In this document: piece after piece, positions 21,515 through 34,524 of the stretch | Layout: the number at the start of each line of letters is the position of its first letter | Numbering within the stretch: the stretch's first letter is position 1 | NCBI GenBank assembly: GCA_963573385.1 | Contig: CAUYLG010070563.1 | Coordinates: forward strand, 1-64,000 | DNA from: Cacajao melanocephalus | Taxonomy: Eukaryota > Chordata > Mammalia > Primates > Pitheciidae | DNA length: 64,000 bases | Direction of reading: 5' to 3' | The notes under the pieces: generated by a model | Databases searched by the model: none | The model's input: only the letters and a program-made list of their open reading frames with translations | Told to the model about the DNA's origin: nothing | Position numbers and translations under genes: made by a program

Positions 21515-21790
21515 ACAACACTTATTAACTCATTCATTCAACCCATGCTTGTGAAATGCTGACCTCATCATGCCTGGCATTGGTCAGAAAGCTTGTCCAC
21601 ACCCTAATGCTTCTCAGTCTTCCCTACAACCCCTTGAGGTAGGTCTGGTTGTTAACCCATTTTACAGATGAGAAAACTGAGGCTGAGAGAGACGAAATCA
21701 TCTGACCCTAAGCAGTTAACTAGCAAGAGGGTAGATTTGGGAGGATGCAGATTCAGTTTGGTCTGATTCCAAAACTCATATTTGTTCTTT
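21515..21790 (-). mobile_element. MIR SINE
   Basis: ccattttacagatgagaaaa with ctgaggctgagagagacg is the antisense MIR core; accccttgaggtaggtctgg lies left of it. The left 70 bases resemble the L2/MIR tail. Confidence 0.85.
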
Positions 21791-23600
21791 GCCCAACTCC
21801 ATTGGCCCTTCCACCCCCAAACCCAGCCCAGCCTAGGAAGTAATAGACTAGAGGCTGAGGTAGGGGCCTGGGAGGTCTGGGAGGTATTGGGTGCTGATAT
21901 AAGGCCTCTGACATTTATGGTCTAATATATGGTTTTAATTAAGAACATAAGGAGTGAAATCTGAGAACTCAGGCCTGGCTGTCCAGGTGCTTCTCCTCAG
22001 GTGGGTCCTTTATTCTCAGCAGGCTTCCTAATGCCCTGTCTTCCATGCCCAAGGGACAAGTACCTGGCTAAGTCCTAGGATGTTCCAGAATCAGGAATCC
22101 AGAGACAGGATCCAGGTATAAAGTGTGGGTGGAGATGGACCATGCAAAACCAAGAGATGAGGCAGAGAAAGAGGACACTGGCCAGTAGCCTCTTCCTCTC
22201 CTTCCTTACTTCATTAGATATATTAATTTGGGGCAGCATATGAGTTTTTCAGGTGCAGACATGATTGGGCCCCCAGAGTTCCAGCATGACTCGGTTCTCT
22301 GGAACTGTTCTCGTGTGTCTGGAGACCATCTGGGGTCTTGCTAAAGGAGCCCCAGGCTAAGGAACAGAGGCTGGACAAAAGTCTAACTCTGCCCCTCATC
22401 TTTTCTGGGTGACTTTTGCCTCATTCTTTCCCCCTTTAATCCTTCCAGAGCTTTCCATGCCCTTATTCGGAAGGCTCGTTGCCTCACCATTTGGGACACC
22501 CAATTACTACTGAGTTAGTTGTAAGCAAACTCCTATCACAGCTGCTGTCCTGGGATTCCCTAACTCCTGATCCCACTCCTGCATCTGCCTACAGTACCCC
22601 TTGGATTTGTGGGTGCACGACTGGTACCACAAAGGGGCTGGTCTAGTGAGGGGGGCAGAAAGGAGGAGGAGGCCATTCTTTCTTAAAGTGAAATATAAAG
22701 CCCTCAGCCAGCCCCCCCTCCTTTTATTTCCTGGGGACATGAGAATATTGAGCAACTGCTCAGTTTCCATCTGGAGTCTATTTCAGACCTCAGGCTGAAG
22801 ATGGCCTGGACAAGCAAGGGGAATTTAGCGGGAGTGGGAAACAGAAGCAAAGTGGAAGATCAAGTCAGATGCTGATGGGATGCAAAGAAACACTTAGAAT
22901 TCTTTGTAAAAAAAAAAAATCAACACTTTAATAAAATACACAGCTAAATTTGAAAGCCAGGGAAACCCCAGGTTCAGAGACAGCTACATAATTTGCTGGT
23001 CCCAGTGAAAGCCAAAAAGGTAAGACTCTCAGTCAAAAAGCAGGAAAAAAAAAGTGCTGTTAAAGGAGGTATATGACAACATTTTTCCTTTCTTTCATCG
23101 TTTCTTTTTTGTCTCACCATGGTGCTTCTTACATCCGATTTAATATGGTTCTAAGTAAACATTAAAACAAATTTAAGCCATGAGCATGAATTTCGCCATT
23201 CTTCTTTATGAATTGTATGATGCCAATTAAAAATGCAAATAGAAGAGAATTTAACTCATGTGGAATCACCAAACTTGCATGATTTGTATTTGTATATACA
23301 TGCTCATGCATGTGTTCATATCTTGTCAGAAATTACAAGAGCAGAAATGCTGTACAAAACTAACTCAACTGCTTCTATTTTACTTCTTGATATACGCACA
23401 TTCTATCAACCCACTCCACTATCATCTTACTGATGAGAAAAGGGCAGAGAGAAAAAGGAACTGCAGCTTCCTCTATATTTCCCTTTCCTTCTGTATCCTT
23501 TTCAGCATAAGTGGTTGTCTATTAAGAGGAAATAGCATGAATAGCAAAGGATATTACAGAATTCCTTGGTTGTCTGTGTTTTTTGGAATGTCATTGCCTT
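21791..23600. other. Unique sequence, no feature recognised
   Basis: No repeat is recognised in 1.8 kb. There is an A12 run near 22909-22920. Open frames at 22507-22770 (-) and 23258-23677 (+) have no domain; the second ends in the Alu that follows. Confidence 0.45.
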
Positions 23601-23892
<292 letters not shown>

Positions 23893-24114
23893 TTGTCACT
23901 ACCTTCTTCCTGCATTTCTGCAACTTCTGATTCCCATGGAAAGTATGACCTTCTGGGGCTGCCGGTGCCTCTCTTTACCCAATCATAGACATACTATCCT
24001 TACCTTGTACTTGAGTCTTGTTGAACTCCCATGCTTCATGAGTCCACAGAACTCTGTACTCATGGGGCACCACAAACACGATACGCAAATGTAGCATAAG
24101 GAAGGGCAGGCAGA

Positions 24115-24558
24115 CACAGTGCATCTATTCCTCTGCTCATGCACATACCTCATGATCCCCTTAGGCTTCACTTTAAAAAGACAAGTTCAAAGATAAAATT
24201 ATTCAGAATATCAAGAGAGTAATAAGAGAGCATGAAACCAAACATGGGGGTCGTCTCATGCAGCCAGCCCTTCCCAGGCATCAGAAATGATGACGGAGCT
24301 CAAAGCCACAGCAGTAGCCACGATAGCCGATGCCACAGTGGCCCAAGGGAGATGCTGGGCTCTGATATAGGCCAGGATGCCCTGAATCTGGGGTTCTTAA
24401 TGGCAACACGAGGACAGAAGACACCCATGTTTGGTTTCATGCTCTCCCGTCACTCTCTTGATAGTCTGAATAATTTTATCTCTGAACTTATCTTTTTAAA
24501 GTGAAGTCTAAAGGGATCATGGAGTACATGCATGAGCAGAAGAGATGTACACACTGTG
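24115..24558. repeat. Inverted repeat: arms of about 134 bp, loop of 175 bp
   Basis: The left arm 24115-24248 is the reverse complement of the right arm 24424-24558 at roughly 85-90 percent identity. Both carry catgaaaccaaacatggg, aaaattattcaga and ttcactttaaaaaga or their complements. The loop is richer in G+C. I cannot name a transposon with such long terminal inverted repeats. Transcribed RNA could form a long hairpin. Confidence 0.85.
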
Positions 24559-24899
24559 TATGTGCATTGGAACATTGTAAGGTAAAGAGCTAGAAGTGAG
24601 ATGACTTGCTGGAAGCTGAGATCTTCAAGGGAGCTGTCTTTTCCTTGACGAGTAGGCCTACCAGGAAAGCAGCAAGAAAGCTTGTTATCTGCCTGGGACT
24701 CTATTTGCAATAAAAAAGAAATCCTGGGAGACATCAAAACCTTTAAATTACACCATATGTAGGAATAGAATCCAAATTCAAATTTTCATACTTATGTACA
24801 CTTTCTGGAAGCCTAGGTGAGTAGACAGAGAGGGAAAAAAAAATTCCAATTGAAGATGAGTACAAACACATATACAACTGCAATCCACACAAGAAATGA
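24559..24899. other. Unique sequence, no feature recognised
   Basis: Nothing recognised. Confidence 0.45.
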
Positions 24900-26330
24900 G
24901 CTACTATAAAATTAAGTCAGCAGATGAAACAAATAGAAAGACTAATACACCAATAACTTGATATCATACAACATGAAAACATTAAAAATTATATTTAAAT
25001 TATTAAAGAATAAAAGGAATAAAAACCACAATAAAATAACAAAAAAAGGAGGTTGGATAAAGAACAACATAAAACAGAGTTGTATAAAATATACTAATTT
25101 AAAAAAAATCAGTGAATGGGTAACAGTGCAGATTACACACAGCTAAAGAGAAAATTCATAAACTGGAAAAACAGAACCAAGAAATTAACCCAGAATACAG
25201 CAGACAGAGAGAAGCACATTGGAAAACATGACCAAGAGGTTAAGAGTTATGAAGAATAGAATGGGAAAACTCAACAGATGATAGAATTTTCCAAAAGACA
25301 AAAAGAATTTGAAAGAAAAAATAAGTATGTGAGTGCTAAAGCTTTCTAGAACTGAAGAATGTGAGGAATCTTCATTTACTAATAAGATAATTACTATTGT
25401 CTTTCATCGTAATAGTAATCATGTGCTTAAACACATAATAAAAACTGCAGAGAGGATATTTTAAAGCATTTAGTGAGAAAAGACAGACTACTTACAATGA
25501 GTATTCCCTCTTTTTCCAAGCCTTGAGGTGTTAATACAAAATAAATTGCAAATTAAACAACAAAAATTCTACTGGTAGCAGGTTTCTCAATAGCAACAGT
25601 AAGAACCAGAATGTAATATAAATATTTATTCAAAATGTTGTGGGAAAAATAATTGCCACTTAAAAGTTATAAGCCCAGTTGGGTACATCAGTTGTGAAGT
25701 AAGACAAATATATTTTCAAATAAAAACTGATGAAGCTTATCACTCAAGTAGATCACCTTAAGGTATTACTAAAGCATATTCTTTAAAGGAAAGGAAGGAG
25801 TGATATACAAGAAACAATAGTGAGCAAGACTTTGATAAATATATGGGCAAATCAAAATAATTATTTGATTTTCAAAACAGAAATAAGACTGGCTGATGGG
25901 GGTTAAAATAAACACAACTAAAATCTAAGACAATTGCATAGAGGATGGGAATGGAGAAAACAACAGGATTGGAGGGTTTTAAGTTTCTCTTATGGTTCGG
26001 AAGCAAGGTAGAACTATTGATACCTTTTAGACTGTCAATCAAATGTGGGTCTTAAAAATTTAAGGGTTAACTACTAGGATGGTGAGATAATTTTTAACTT
26101 CCAAACAGTGGTGGAGTTTAAAAAAACAAAATATGGTTGATTTACTAAATGGCAGAAGAGAAACAAACAGAAAGAAGCAAAGAAACAATTCAGTGTAAAC
26201 AAAAAAACTCGACATAGAAATGCTGGTAGTAAATCTAAATAATAGTCATATCAAATGTAAAGGTTAAAATATCATACCAATTGACATATCAAATTATACT
26301 CTCCATGTAACAAAACAAGGATTATCCCAT
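24900..26330 (+). mobile_element. Old L1/HAL1-type LINE, 5' part
   Basis: A-rich sequence with LINE phrases in sense: taacccagaatacagcagac, gacaaatatattttcaaata, aactgatgaagcttatcact, agtagatcaccttaaggtat and taaaatctaagacaattgca. Many stops make it non-coding. The precise subfamily and left edge are uncertain. Confidence 0.65.
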
Positions 26331-26374
26331 TATATTTTGTGAGAGATTCTATTTTCCAAATATAACTTCAACAA

Positions 26375-26580
26375 TGTATCTCAGTCTACCTGCTATTTTA
26401 CAATGTGACTCCAATTCTTCTCATCAGGAATTGGGGGTCTACGTCCCCAGTCCTTGAGTCCAGGTAGGCTTATGACTACAGCAGAAGTAATGCTGTGTGA
26501 CTCCCAAGGCAAGGACATAAAATAACCAGTAGGGACTTCAGGCTTATATGGCATGTTGACATGAGGATAATAAATCATGA
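26375..26580 (+). mobile_element. MaLR-like LTR fragment
   Basis: ggtaggcttatgactacagc, agaagtaatgctgtgtgact and cccaaggcaaggacataaaa resemble a common LTR block. Ends are not visible. Confidence 0.4.
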
Positions 26581-26824
26581 TGGTAATTTATTTATGCCTA
26601 ATGTAGTAGACACTCTCGGTGTCTGGTGTAGAATCCTTTACTGGTGCACCCATTTCCCAACTGCTGGGAATATTGTTTGCTAACAGCTCACAACTGTTCT
26701 TTCCCCCAAAAAATTGTGTTCTTAATGCTGTGGGGAGGCAGTTTCCAATGACTGACTAATGCCAGGTACAAAAGGGCTTGACAGGTTAAGGGGACAGTGT
26801 TCCTGAGTTCCCCACAAGATCAGA
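26581..26824. other. Unique spacer
   Basis: No element recognised. Confidence 0.4.
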
Positions 26825-27201
26825 TGTATTCGTTTGTTCTTGCATTGCTGTAAAAAACTACCTGAGACTGGGCAGTTTATAAAGAAAAGGTTTAATTGAC
26901 TCACAGTTCTGCAAGCTATACAGAAGCATGGCTGGGACGGCCTCAGGAAACTTACAATCATGGTGGAAGATGGAGAAGAAGGAGTCACGTCTTCCATGGC
27001 TGGAGTGGGAGGAAGAGAGAGCAGGGGGAGGTGCTACACACTTTTAAACAACCAAATCTTGTGAGAACTCACTGTCACGAGACTAGCAAGGGGGAAATCT
27101 GCCTTCATGATCCAATCACCTCCTACCAGGCCCCTTCTCCAACACTGGGGATCATAATTTGACAGGAGATTTAGGTGAGGACACAAATCCAACCTGTATC
27201 A
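26825..27201 (-). mobile_element. MST-type MaLR LTR
   Basis: Antisense LTR beginning tgtattcgtttgttcttgca and ending ccaacctgtatca, with tacctgagactgggcagttt and tcatgatccaatcacctcct inside. The flanking five bases, tcaga and tcagg, agree at four positions, as a decayed target duplication would. Confidence 0.85.
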
Positions 27202-28810
27202 TCAGGCTAACGCTAGACTTCAGCTGAACCTCAGCTTTCCTTGGCCTTGGAATTTGCCCTGACCTGCTTCCCTCTTTCTTATGGTATTTTTTCTAGAGAG
27301 CTCTCCCTCAGTAACCCTCTTGAAGTTATCCTGAGACTTCTGTCTCAGACTCCACCTCTAGGAAGCCCAATGGAAGACACACTACATGTGCCATTATTTA
27401 GAATGTTGATACAGTTAATAAATATGGTATTCCTCATTCAATAAGGCTATTTTGAATGCATTATCATTTCAGGTGCATTGGACCACTGGCACCTGTGGAC
27501 TATGTGGGCAGGTGCAGTTTAAATACCACTACCAGGGTATATATTCAGGATTTTAAGCTGCCAGGCTCCAAATGCATCCCAGGACAGTCTTTAATGTTCA
27601 TAAGGTCAGCAATGGCTGGACAGAGAGAGTAGCTCTTTGGACAACTGGATTCCAAGTGCCTTCAGAGGCAAAAGAACAAACTTGTTTTGACATTTCCTGG
27701 GGCAGATCAAAGGGTTTATTAGTGACCATCAGTTAGGTTATGCTCCTGGCCAAATCTTTTCCAATTAGAGAAAATGAAATCTCTGCTCACTGGTGAACCA
27801 AAACAGAACAAGGGTCCTTAATGATTCCCTTGAAAAGGCTGCAGTGAATCACTTAAATTGGTACAAACTTCCTGGATGTTTGATTGACCCTGTTATATAG
27901 CAAAAGCCATAAAATTGTCATATATTCGACTCTGAAATTTGCACAGTTTGCTTGTGAAAGATATACATGACAGCTTTATGAAATTACAAACTCAAAACAA
28001 CTAATGTCTAAGGCAAGGGACTGGCTAAGAAGGCATGGAAACTTCACAAGTTGAAGATAAAACTGTCACTTAAAAATATAGAAGATTAATTAATGACTAA
28101 CACATTGTAATGACATTTTAAATTACAAAAGCAAGTTTTAAAAACAGAACTGAATAAGTTTTTGTAAAAAAGTCCCATAGAAAGATTATGGAATTCTATA
28201 CACCACACAGCTAAAATTTGTCTGCATTATAGAGTTAATTATATTTGATTTGACTTTATGCTTTTCTGTACCTCTAAAGAACCTACTGTGTTTCAAAGAA
28301 ATAAGTTGGGTGAGTGTTGATGTTCTAGTGTGAAATGACTGGAATTATCACCAGAGCACTGCAAACATTTTTGCCTAGAATAAGACATATTTTGGGGAAA
28401 AAGTTTTCTTCCAATCTCATGGATGGGGAGAATTTTGTTAACCAGAGGTATAAACTGTTTTCCCAAAATCACATAGCAAACCCAAAAGGAAGGCAGAATT
28501 AGGAAGTCCAGTCCATGTCCTTAAAACAGCAACTGCTACTGTGATTTGGTATATTAATCAGAATTGGTGTTTTTTTCCATGTAAAAATAAAACCTAATTT
28601 GGATTCCTGTGGCTTTATGATTCTAATTTCATTGAAAATCATTCAGAAGATTTTCTCTCTTCTCATACTCTCCATCTCCCTTCTTCTTTCTCTCTACACT
28701 CACTCTGTTCCAAAAATATTTTAGAAGGCATACACGTTCTTGCAATTCTATTAACTTGCAGTTTTTGCTAAATAAAAAAATACGCAATGTGCCAAAGATT
28801 ACCTGACTAA
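27202..28810. other. Unique AT-rich sequence, no feature recognised
   Basis: No repeat or coding motif is recognised over 1.6 kb. Old, unrecognisable LINE sequence cannot be excluded. Confidence 0.4.
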
Positions 28811-28816
28811 TGAGAA

Positions 28817-29080
28817 TCAAGGTTTGAGTTCTTTCTCACTTTTTATGTAATATTCCATTTCCAGTCAAGGTTTGAGTTCTCTCTCTCTCACTATTTATAT
28901 AATATTCCATGTATAGATGTACCAGTCACCCACTGATGGGCATATGGGTTATTTCTAATCTCTGACACTTATCATGTCATGTGTGCACAAGTAAATCTGC
29001 AGGATAAATTTCTGATGGTAGAATTGCTGGGACCAAGATTATATGCATTTGAAATTTTGACAAGTATTTCCAAATGGCCA
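28817..29080 (-). mobile_element. L1M-like fragment, antisense, with a tandem duplication
   Basis: tatttataatattccatg-type sequence, actgatgggcatatgggtta, aattgctgggaccaagatta and tccaaatggccaggcgg are antisense L1 3' blocks. Its left end is a direct duplication: 28817-28858 and 28865-28910 share tcaaggtttgagttct through taatattccat. Confidence 0.7.
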
Positions 29081-29794
29081 GGCGGTATATACATTGGTTC
29101 AAGCATTGTGGAAGGATGTATGAGTCTGTGGCGTCTAGGGTTCCACATGTGATACAGTGAGATGACAAAACAGTAAGCGAAGAGAAGGTGGTGAATTGGA
29201 AGTATCCAAAGATACACCTTTTGAGATACACATGTTTACCACTCAGCATCTTTCCTGCAACCCACAATGAAGACACAATTTGAGTTGCAATAGGATAGCT
29301 GTGATTCAAGAGAGGCACACTGCTCACAGCTCTCCAAGCCAGAGCAAAATCACTCTTGCAGAAAGAGTGACCGCTTGCTGCACAAAATCGCAGCAGAAAA
29401 AGAATAGAGTCAGCAATGCTGAGCCATGAGGACATGGGGCTACAGGTCCCAGGTATGTATCCCATTGCATTGAGGGCCAAAGCCTCAGGATGGCCCAGCT
29501 GACAGCAAATAGGTGACTGGCTTTGGCTCAAGTCAGGAGAAAACGCGAGTCTCCAACATGGGTGGACATTTGTTTCTCTTCTCCCTTGAGTGTGAGGAAA
29601 TGAATGACTCTCCCTGCAGGGTAGGCTGATGTTTTCCTGGCACCTTTTAACCGGACCTTAGAATCAATAACATATTAAATTATAGTTTCTGCATTCAAGA
29701 GAGACACAACCTTATCGCCTTATCCTCTCTCACTGTTGCTTACATAAATTTATGACTGTAATAAACTCTCGATGCTTCTGAGGATACCAGCAGA
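29081..29794. other. Unassigned sequence with a 184-codon open frame
   Basis: The minus-strand frame 28977-29531 is open for 184 codons but runs into the L1 fragment and contains no recognised domain. I treat it as chance. Confidence 0.35.
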
Positions 29795-30175
29795 ATCTCT
29801 TCGGAAATATTTTTTTTAAATCACCTTTTTAATTTGGAGGTAACTTTAGACTTATAATGAAAAGTTGCAAATATAAAAGTTGCAAAAATTTGCAAAGAGG
29901 GATTTCCATAGACCCCTCACCCAGTTTCAGTCTCCCCCTAATGTTTTCACCTTTTGTAAGATGATAATCTTATACTTTACATCTGTCAAATCTAAGAATC
30001 CCCCATTTGTGCATTACCGTTAACTCCAGACTTGATTCAGCTTTTACTACTTTTGTTTCTCCCTCACTAATGCTGTTTTTTTCTGTTCCAGGATCCAGTC
30101 CAGGTTTCCACATTGCACTTAGTCATTCTGTGACAATTTCTGCGTGTTTCCTCACAGTTTCTTGACTTTAAGAGT
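29795..30175. mobile_element. Old L1-type fragment, left piece
   Basis: tttggaggtaactttagact, gacccctcacccagtttcag, ctgttccaggatccagtcca and tttccacattgcacttagtc are phrases of an old LINE 3' region. An Alu follows and the same element resumes at 30480. Confidence 0.65.
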
Positions 30176-30176
30176 G

Positions 30177-30475
<299 letters not shown>

Positions 30476-30478
30476 TAC

Positions 30479-30665
30479 CTTAAGAGTTTTAAAGAGCACT
30501 GGTCAGGTGTTCTGCAGAAAGTCCTTCCACAGGGGTTTGTCTGATGGCTTTCTCATGATGCTGGGGTGGTAGATTTTTGAGAAGAACACAGAGGTGACCT
30601 GCCCTTATCATCACATCGTATCAGGGGTGCCTGACATGGAAAGCTTTTGAGCTGTCACCAAGCAG
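30479..30665. mobile_element. Old L1-type fragment, right piece
   Basis: agagcactggtcaggtgttc, ggggtttgtctgatggcttt, ctcatgatgctggggtg and cagaggtgacctgccctta continue the element left of the Alu. Confidence 0.65.
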
Positions 30666-30669
30666 GACA

Positions 30670-30945
30670 TTTTCCCAGCCTCACTGTCATACAGACCTGG
30701 GTCCAAATCCCGATCCCTAGTAGATGCTAATTGTAAAATAGTGAGCGATCATGTGGTAGTTTCTGTGTGCTGAACCATCATGAAAAATGCTTTCCCTGGC
30801 TTATTCCATTTAAAACTGGAGATCCTTCAAGGTAGGCACACTTATCAGCCCCATTTTGTACATAAGAAAAATGAGGCTCAGAGAGGTCAAGTAACATGTC
30901 TAGAGTCACACAGCAGATAGGTAGTGAGGCTGAGATTTAAACCCT
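30670..30945 (-). mobile_element. MIR SINE, antisense, with a small sense MIR piece at its left
   Basis: agccccattttgtacataag, aaatgaggctcagagaggtc and agagtcacacagcagatagg form an antisense MIR core. At 30690-30720 acctgggtccaaatcccgat reads in sense, so two MIR pieces meet here. Confidence 0.8.
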
Positions 30946-31386
30946 GTGAAGTATGATGTCCAGATTCACCACACTGTACTGCCTTCTGATTATTTGTATG
31001 TGAGGTTCTTTGCTCAGTGCTGGCACAAAGAACTTGAAAAACAGTGGTGAAAACATCATTTCTGAAACTGACATTTCCTGAATTAGCTTAGGCAAGTGAT
31101 TTATTTTCTGAGACAAATGCTGAGAGTCTTGCCTGCCTCTGGGCTGCGTATCTATCAGCTCATTCCCTTGTCTCAGCAACTCTCCATCCTCCCCTGCTCT
31201 ATGGCAGGAGTTAGCCAGTGGGGAGCCTGGGAGGAGAGTGGAAGGAGGGAAGAAAAGGAGAGCAGGGTGTTGATGGCCAGCTCTTTCCTGCCCTGGCTGG
31301 CTGCACACTGTGAGCAAAGGGCTCAGCTCTTGGGGCATCCTTTCGTGCAATGCTCTCCTTCCCCTTGCCCTTTCAGCCTAGGGGTG
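30946..31386. other. Unique sequence, no feature recognised
   Basis: Nothing recognised; open frames at 30937-31350 (-) and 31096-31467 (+) overlap each other and lack motifs. Confidence 0.4.
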
Positions 31387-31845
31387 TGTATTCACCACCT
31401 GTTGCTGCTGAAACAAATCATCACAAACAGAGTGGTCATTTATTCTCTTACAGTTCTGGAGATCTGAAGTCCCAAATCAGTTCACTGGTTTAAAGTCAAC
31501 ATGCCAACCAGGCTGCGTTCGCTTCTGGAAATCCCGAGGAGGAATCCAATTCCTTGCTCTTTCCAGCTTCTAGAGGCCACCTGCATCCCTTGCCTCATGG
31601 CCCCTTCCTCCATCTACAAAGTGCTTCACCTCTGCTTCTACACACATTTTCTCTCTGACTTTGGCCTTCCTGCCCCATATAAGGGCCCTTGCGGTTATAT
31701 TGGTCCTGCTGGACAATCCTCCCATCTCAAAATCCTTAACTTCATCCTATGTGCAAAGTCTGTTTTGTCATGGAAGGTGGCATATGCACAGCTCTGGGGA
31801 TGAGGACATGGGCATTAGTGGGGGGTGGGGCATTATTCTGCAGTA
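31387..31845 (-). mobile_element. MLT1-type LTR (ERVL-MaLR)
   Basis: Antisense LTR: tgttgctgctgaaacaaatc, cttacagttctggagatctg, atataagggcccttgcggtt and the end ggggcattattctgca are MLT1 hallmarks. Confidence 0.85.
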
Positions 31846-31978
31846 GATGTTTTAGCCTATCTGTTATTTCCCCTGGGATACTGCACCAAACCCTGCCTGT
31901 GACTTTGTAATTGTCCTTTTATTAGGCTTGCTCTTTATTAACCTCCATGAATGAACCATCTGTCTTTTGCAAGACTGA

Positions 31979-32170
31979 TACTCTCAGTTTCCACCTCCCT
32001 ACACTTGATCTTAGCCGAAGGGCCGAGAAGCGATGTTTCTACCTCCCTAGAAGGGGTTGGATAGCACTCACCTCCTAGGGTGGTTAGATGGCTTGCAGTG
32101 ACAAAGTCAAGGGCCTGGAACCCTGTGAATGTTCAGTACACGTCCACTCTTTGCCTGTAAGTAGCCCTGG
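31979..32170 (+). mobile_element. MIR SINE, split by a U2 fragment
   Basis: Outside the U2 insertion the sequence reads ctctcagtttcc, then ggttggatagcactcacctc and ctagggtggttagatggctt, as in a sense MIR right half. This makes MIR the target of the U2-derived insertion. Confidence 0.7.
32002..32034 (-). pseudogene. U2 snRNA retropseudogene, 5' 33 nt only, no poly(A) tail
   Basis: On the minus strand the 33 bases starting atcgcttctcggcccttcgg and ending ctaagatcaagtg match U2 snRNA nucleotides 1-33 with two C-for-T changes. Bases up to 31999 could extend the match by three. The direct repeats gtttccacctcccta (31987-32001) and gtttctacctcccta (32035-32049) flank it with one difference. There is no A-tail and no snRNA promoter, so this is a dead fragment. 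Confidence 0.9.
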
Positions 32171-32922
32171 GACCCCTTGGCCTATCTCCCCTTCCCTACC
32201 ATGAACAGGCTTCATTTATGAGGTTGGGGATTCCACCCAGGAACCCATGCTATGACTGGAGACAGCACGAAATGGTTGAAGGCAGGAAGTAGGCTGGCAC
32301 CGCTGGTTTAGGTGTTCCCCCAAAACAGGCAAAATCAGCTGCAAGTAGTAGGAGCTGTTGGGGGTAGGAGCATAGTGGTAAGTGGGGAACAGGGAGGTCT
32401 TGTCCACTTGGGCACAGATACACATGGTCAAGGCAGCTCCTGGGTTCAGTCCCTCCCCTTCAGGCAACCTCCTTTCAACCATCTCACTTGTTCACACTCG
32501 CTAGGACACACTCCTACCCATTGCACTACGTGATTTTCTAATTATTGCATATGATAGCCTTGTCCTTACATGGACACTTCAGGCTCTGCGGGGATGGATC
32601 TCATATCCCTCCAAGGGCCCCAAGCAACCCAAGGCAACAGACACTTAGTAAAACGGATGGAAAGCTGTGATATATTTGGTTGAAATGATGTGTTTCCCAC
32701 TAAATGGTTCTGGCAGTAGGTCCAAATATTTAAACTCCCCAATGCAATCTTATCCTAAAAAGCGGCCAGTTCTGTGAATATATATGTATTTAAATAGATG
32801 GCCAACTTAACTGCGTGGTGCTGTCAGCAAGAAATAAAAGTTGATTCTTCCACCACTTGTTTCTATCCTGCAGGAAAACTGTCTGAAGTGGAATCATAGT
32901 AATCAGAGCTGGGAAGGTTCTT
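32171..32922. other. Unique sequence, no feature recognised
   Basis: Nothing recognised. Confidence 0.45.
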
Positions 32923-32937
32923 AGAAATCATGAACCC

Positions 32938-33224
<287 letters not shown>

Positions 33225-33239
33225 AGAAATCATGAACCC

Positions 33240-33600
33240 TACCTTCATTTTAGAGATGGCTTGGAAGTTGTCTACTACCATACAGCTCTAATTGCCTCCA
33301 CCGCAGCCCTGGGAAGGCACTTCTTGGCAGGGATGTGTAATCCCTTGTTTGTTCATTGGTTTACTTAATCATCTGTCTCCTGCTCTGTGACAGCCGAAAC
33401 TTGTCTGCTTTGTGCACTCTGTAATAGTTTTGTTGGAGGAAAAAAGTCCTACACAGTTATAGAATCACAGAATCAGAAAGGAATTTAGAGTATCATGTCA
33501 TGCAACACTTCTTCTGATGCCTGAATTATCTGTCCTTCTTTGAGTACTTGTGACCTAGGTACTCACTGCAGCAGACATTTCTAGTTTATGGCATCCTATT
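33240..33600. mobile_element. Possible ancient CR1/L3-like pieces
   Basis: agaatcacagaatcagaaag near 33461 with the following ttagagtatcatgtcatg recalls the antisense end of CR1/L3 LINEs, and so does the Alu target region near 32895. Weak. Confidence 0.3.
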
Positions 33601-34524
33601 TCCCCCCTTTTTTTCCCTTACCAACAGAACCCCAATATTTTAAAGGGCAGCAGTGCTGTCAATGTGTGAAGTGAAACATGCTTATTTTCCCAGGCTCCGT
33701 GTGGCAACCAGAACCTAGCGGGAGGCGTTGCTAAGGAAGAAAACTGTGCAACAGGAGCTGTCATCATATGGGAAAGTAGCCACAGCCACAGAAGTCAAAG
33801 GGGACCATGAAGAGCGAGAAATACCCCTTCCTCTCTCTCCTCTCACCCTCTGATCTTCTGGGGTGCCATCCATTGGTAGAGATGGTCTGGAAGCCAGAGA
33901 GCTAGAAAGCCCCAGTGGATATAGATGTAGTCCTCTATAGGCACAGCTCCTGGGCACAGAGCAGTATGGATGTAGGTGGAGAATGCCCCGGAGGGACAGA
34001 GAGAATATCCAGCTCACACAAGATGCCAGGGCTCCCTAGAATCCCCTTGCACAAGAATGAAGCCCATTGGACTATCCTATCCCCTCAGGACAACCAATTC
34101 TCCAACACCTCTTGGGCATTTAATACCTCCACTCCCTCGGCCAGTTGGGACTGAGGTCTAGCAAAACCAAACATCACTCTTTAGGACTTTCTGCAGTTTG
34201 CAACCCCATCTCCCTCTCTCCCTTTCTCCACATCCTATAGTCCAAACTCCAGCCATTCTTATTTCAAAGCATGATCCCTTTACTTCCTCCCTTACTGCTA
34301 TGGGCCAGAAGCCAAGGCCATTTAAAAGCTGAGGATTTCTGGCCCTCCTTTATCCCTGGCAAGAGGGAGGTATCTATAACAAGAAAAAGCCACATGGTCT
34401 CTGAGTAGACAAGCATCCCAACCCGAGTTTGGGGCAATCCAAGAGATGTGACCTCCCTGCTTGAGAGCAGAGTTGGTGTCACAATGTTGCATTTCCCTGT
34501 GAAGCTGCCATCAGTTCAGCCAGG
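33601..34524. other. Unique sequence, no feature recognised
   Basis: Nothing recognised; short frames on both strands without motifs. Confidence 0.45.

Noticed and set aside
28977..29531. 184-codon minus-strand open frame
   Set aside because: No recognised domain, runs into an L1 fragment, and no splice or polyadenylation context suggests a gene.
32002..32034. Functional U2 snRNA gene
   Set aside because: Only 33 of about 188 nt are present, without snRNA promoter elements.
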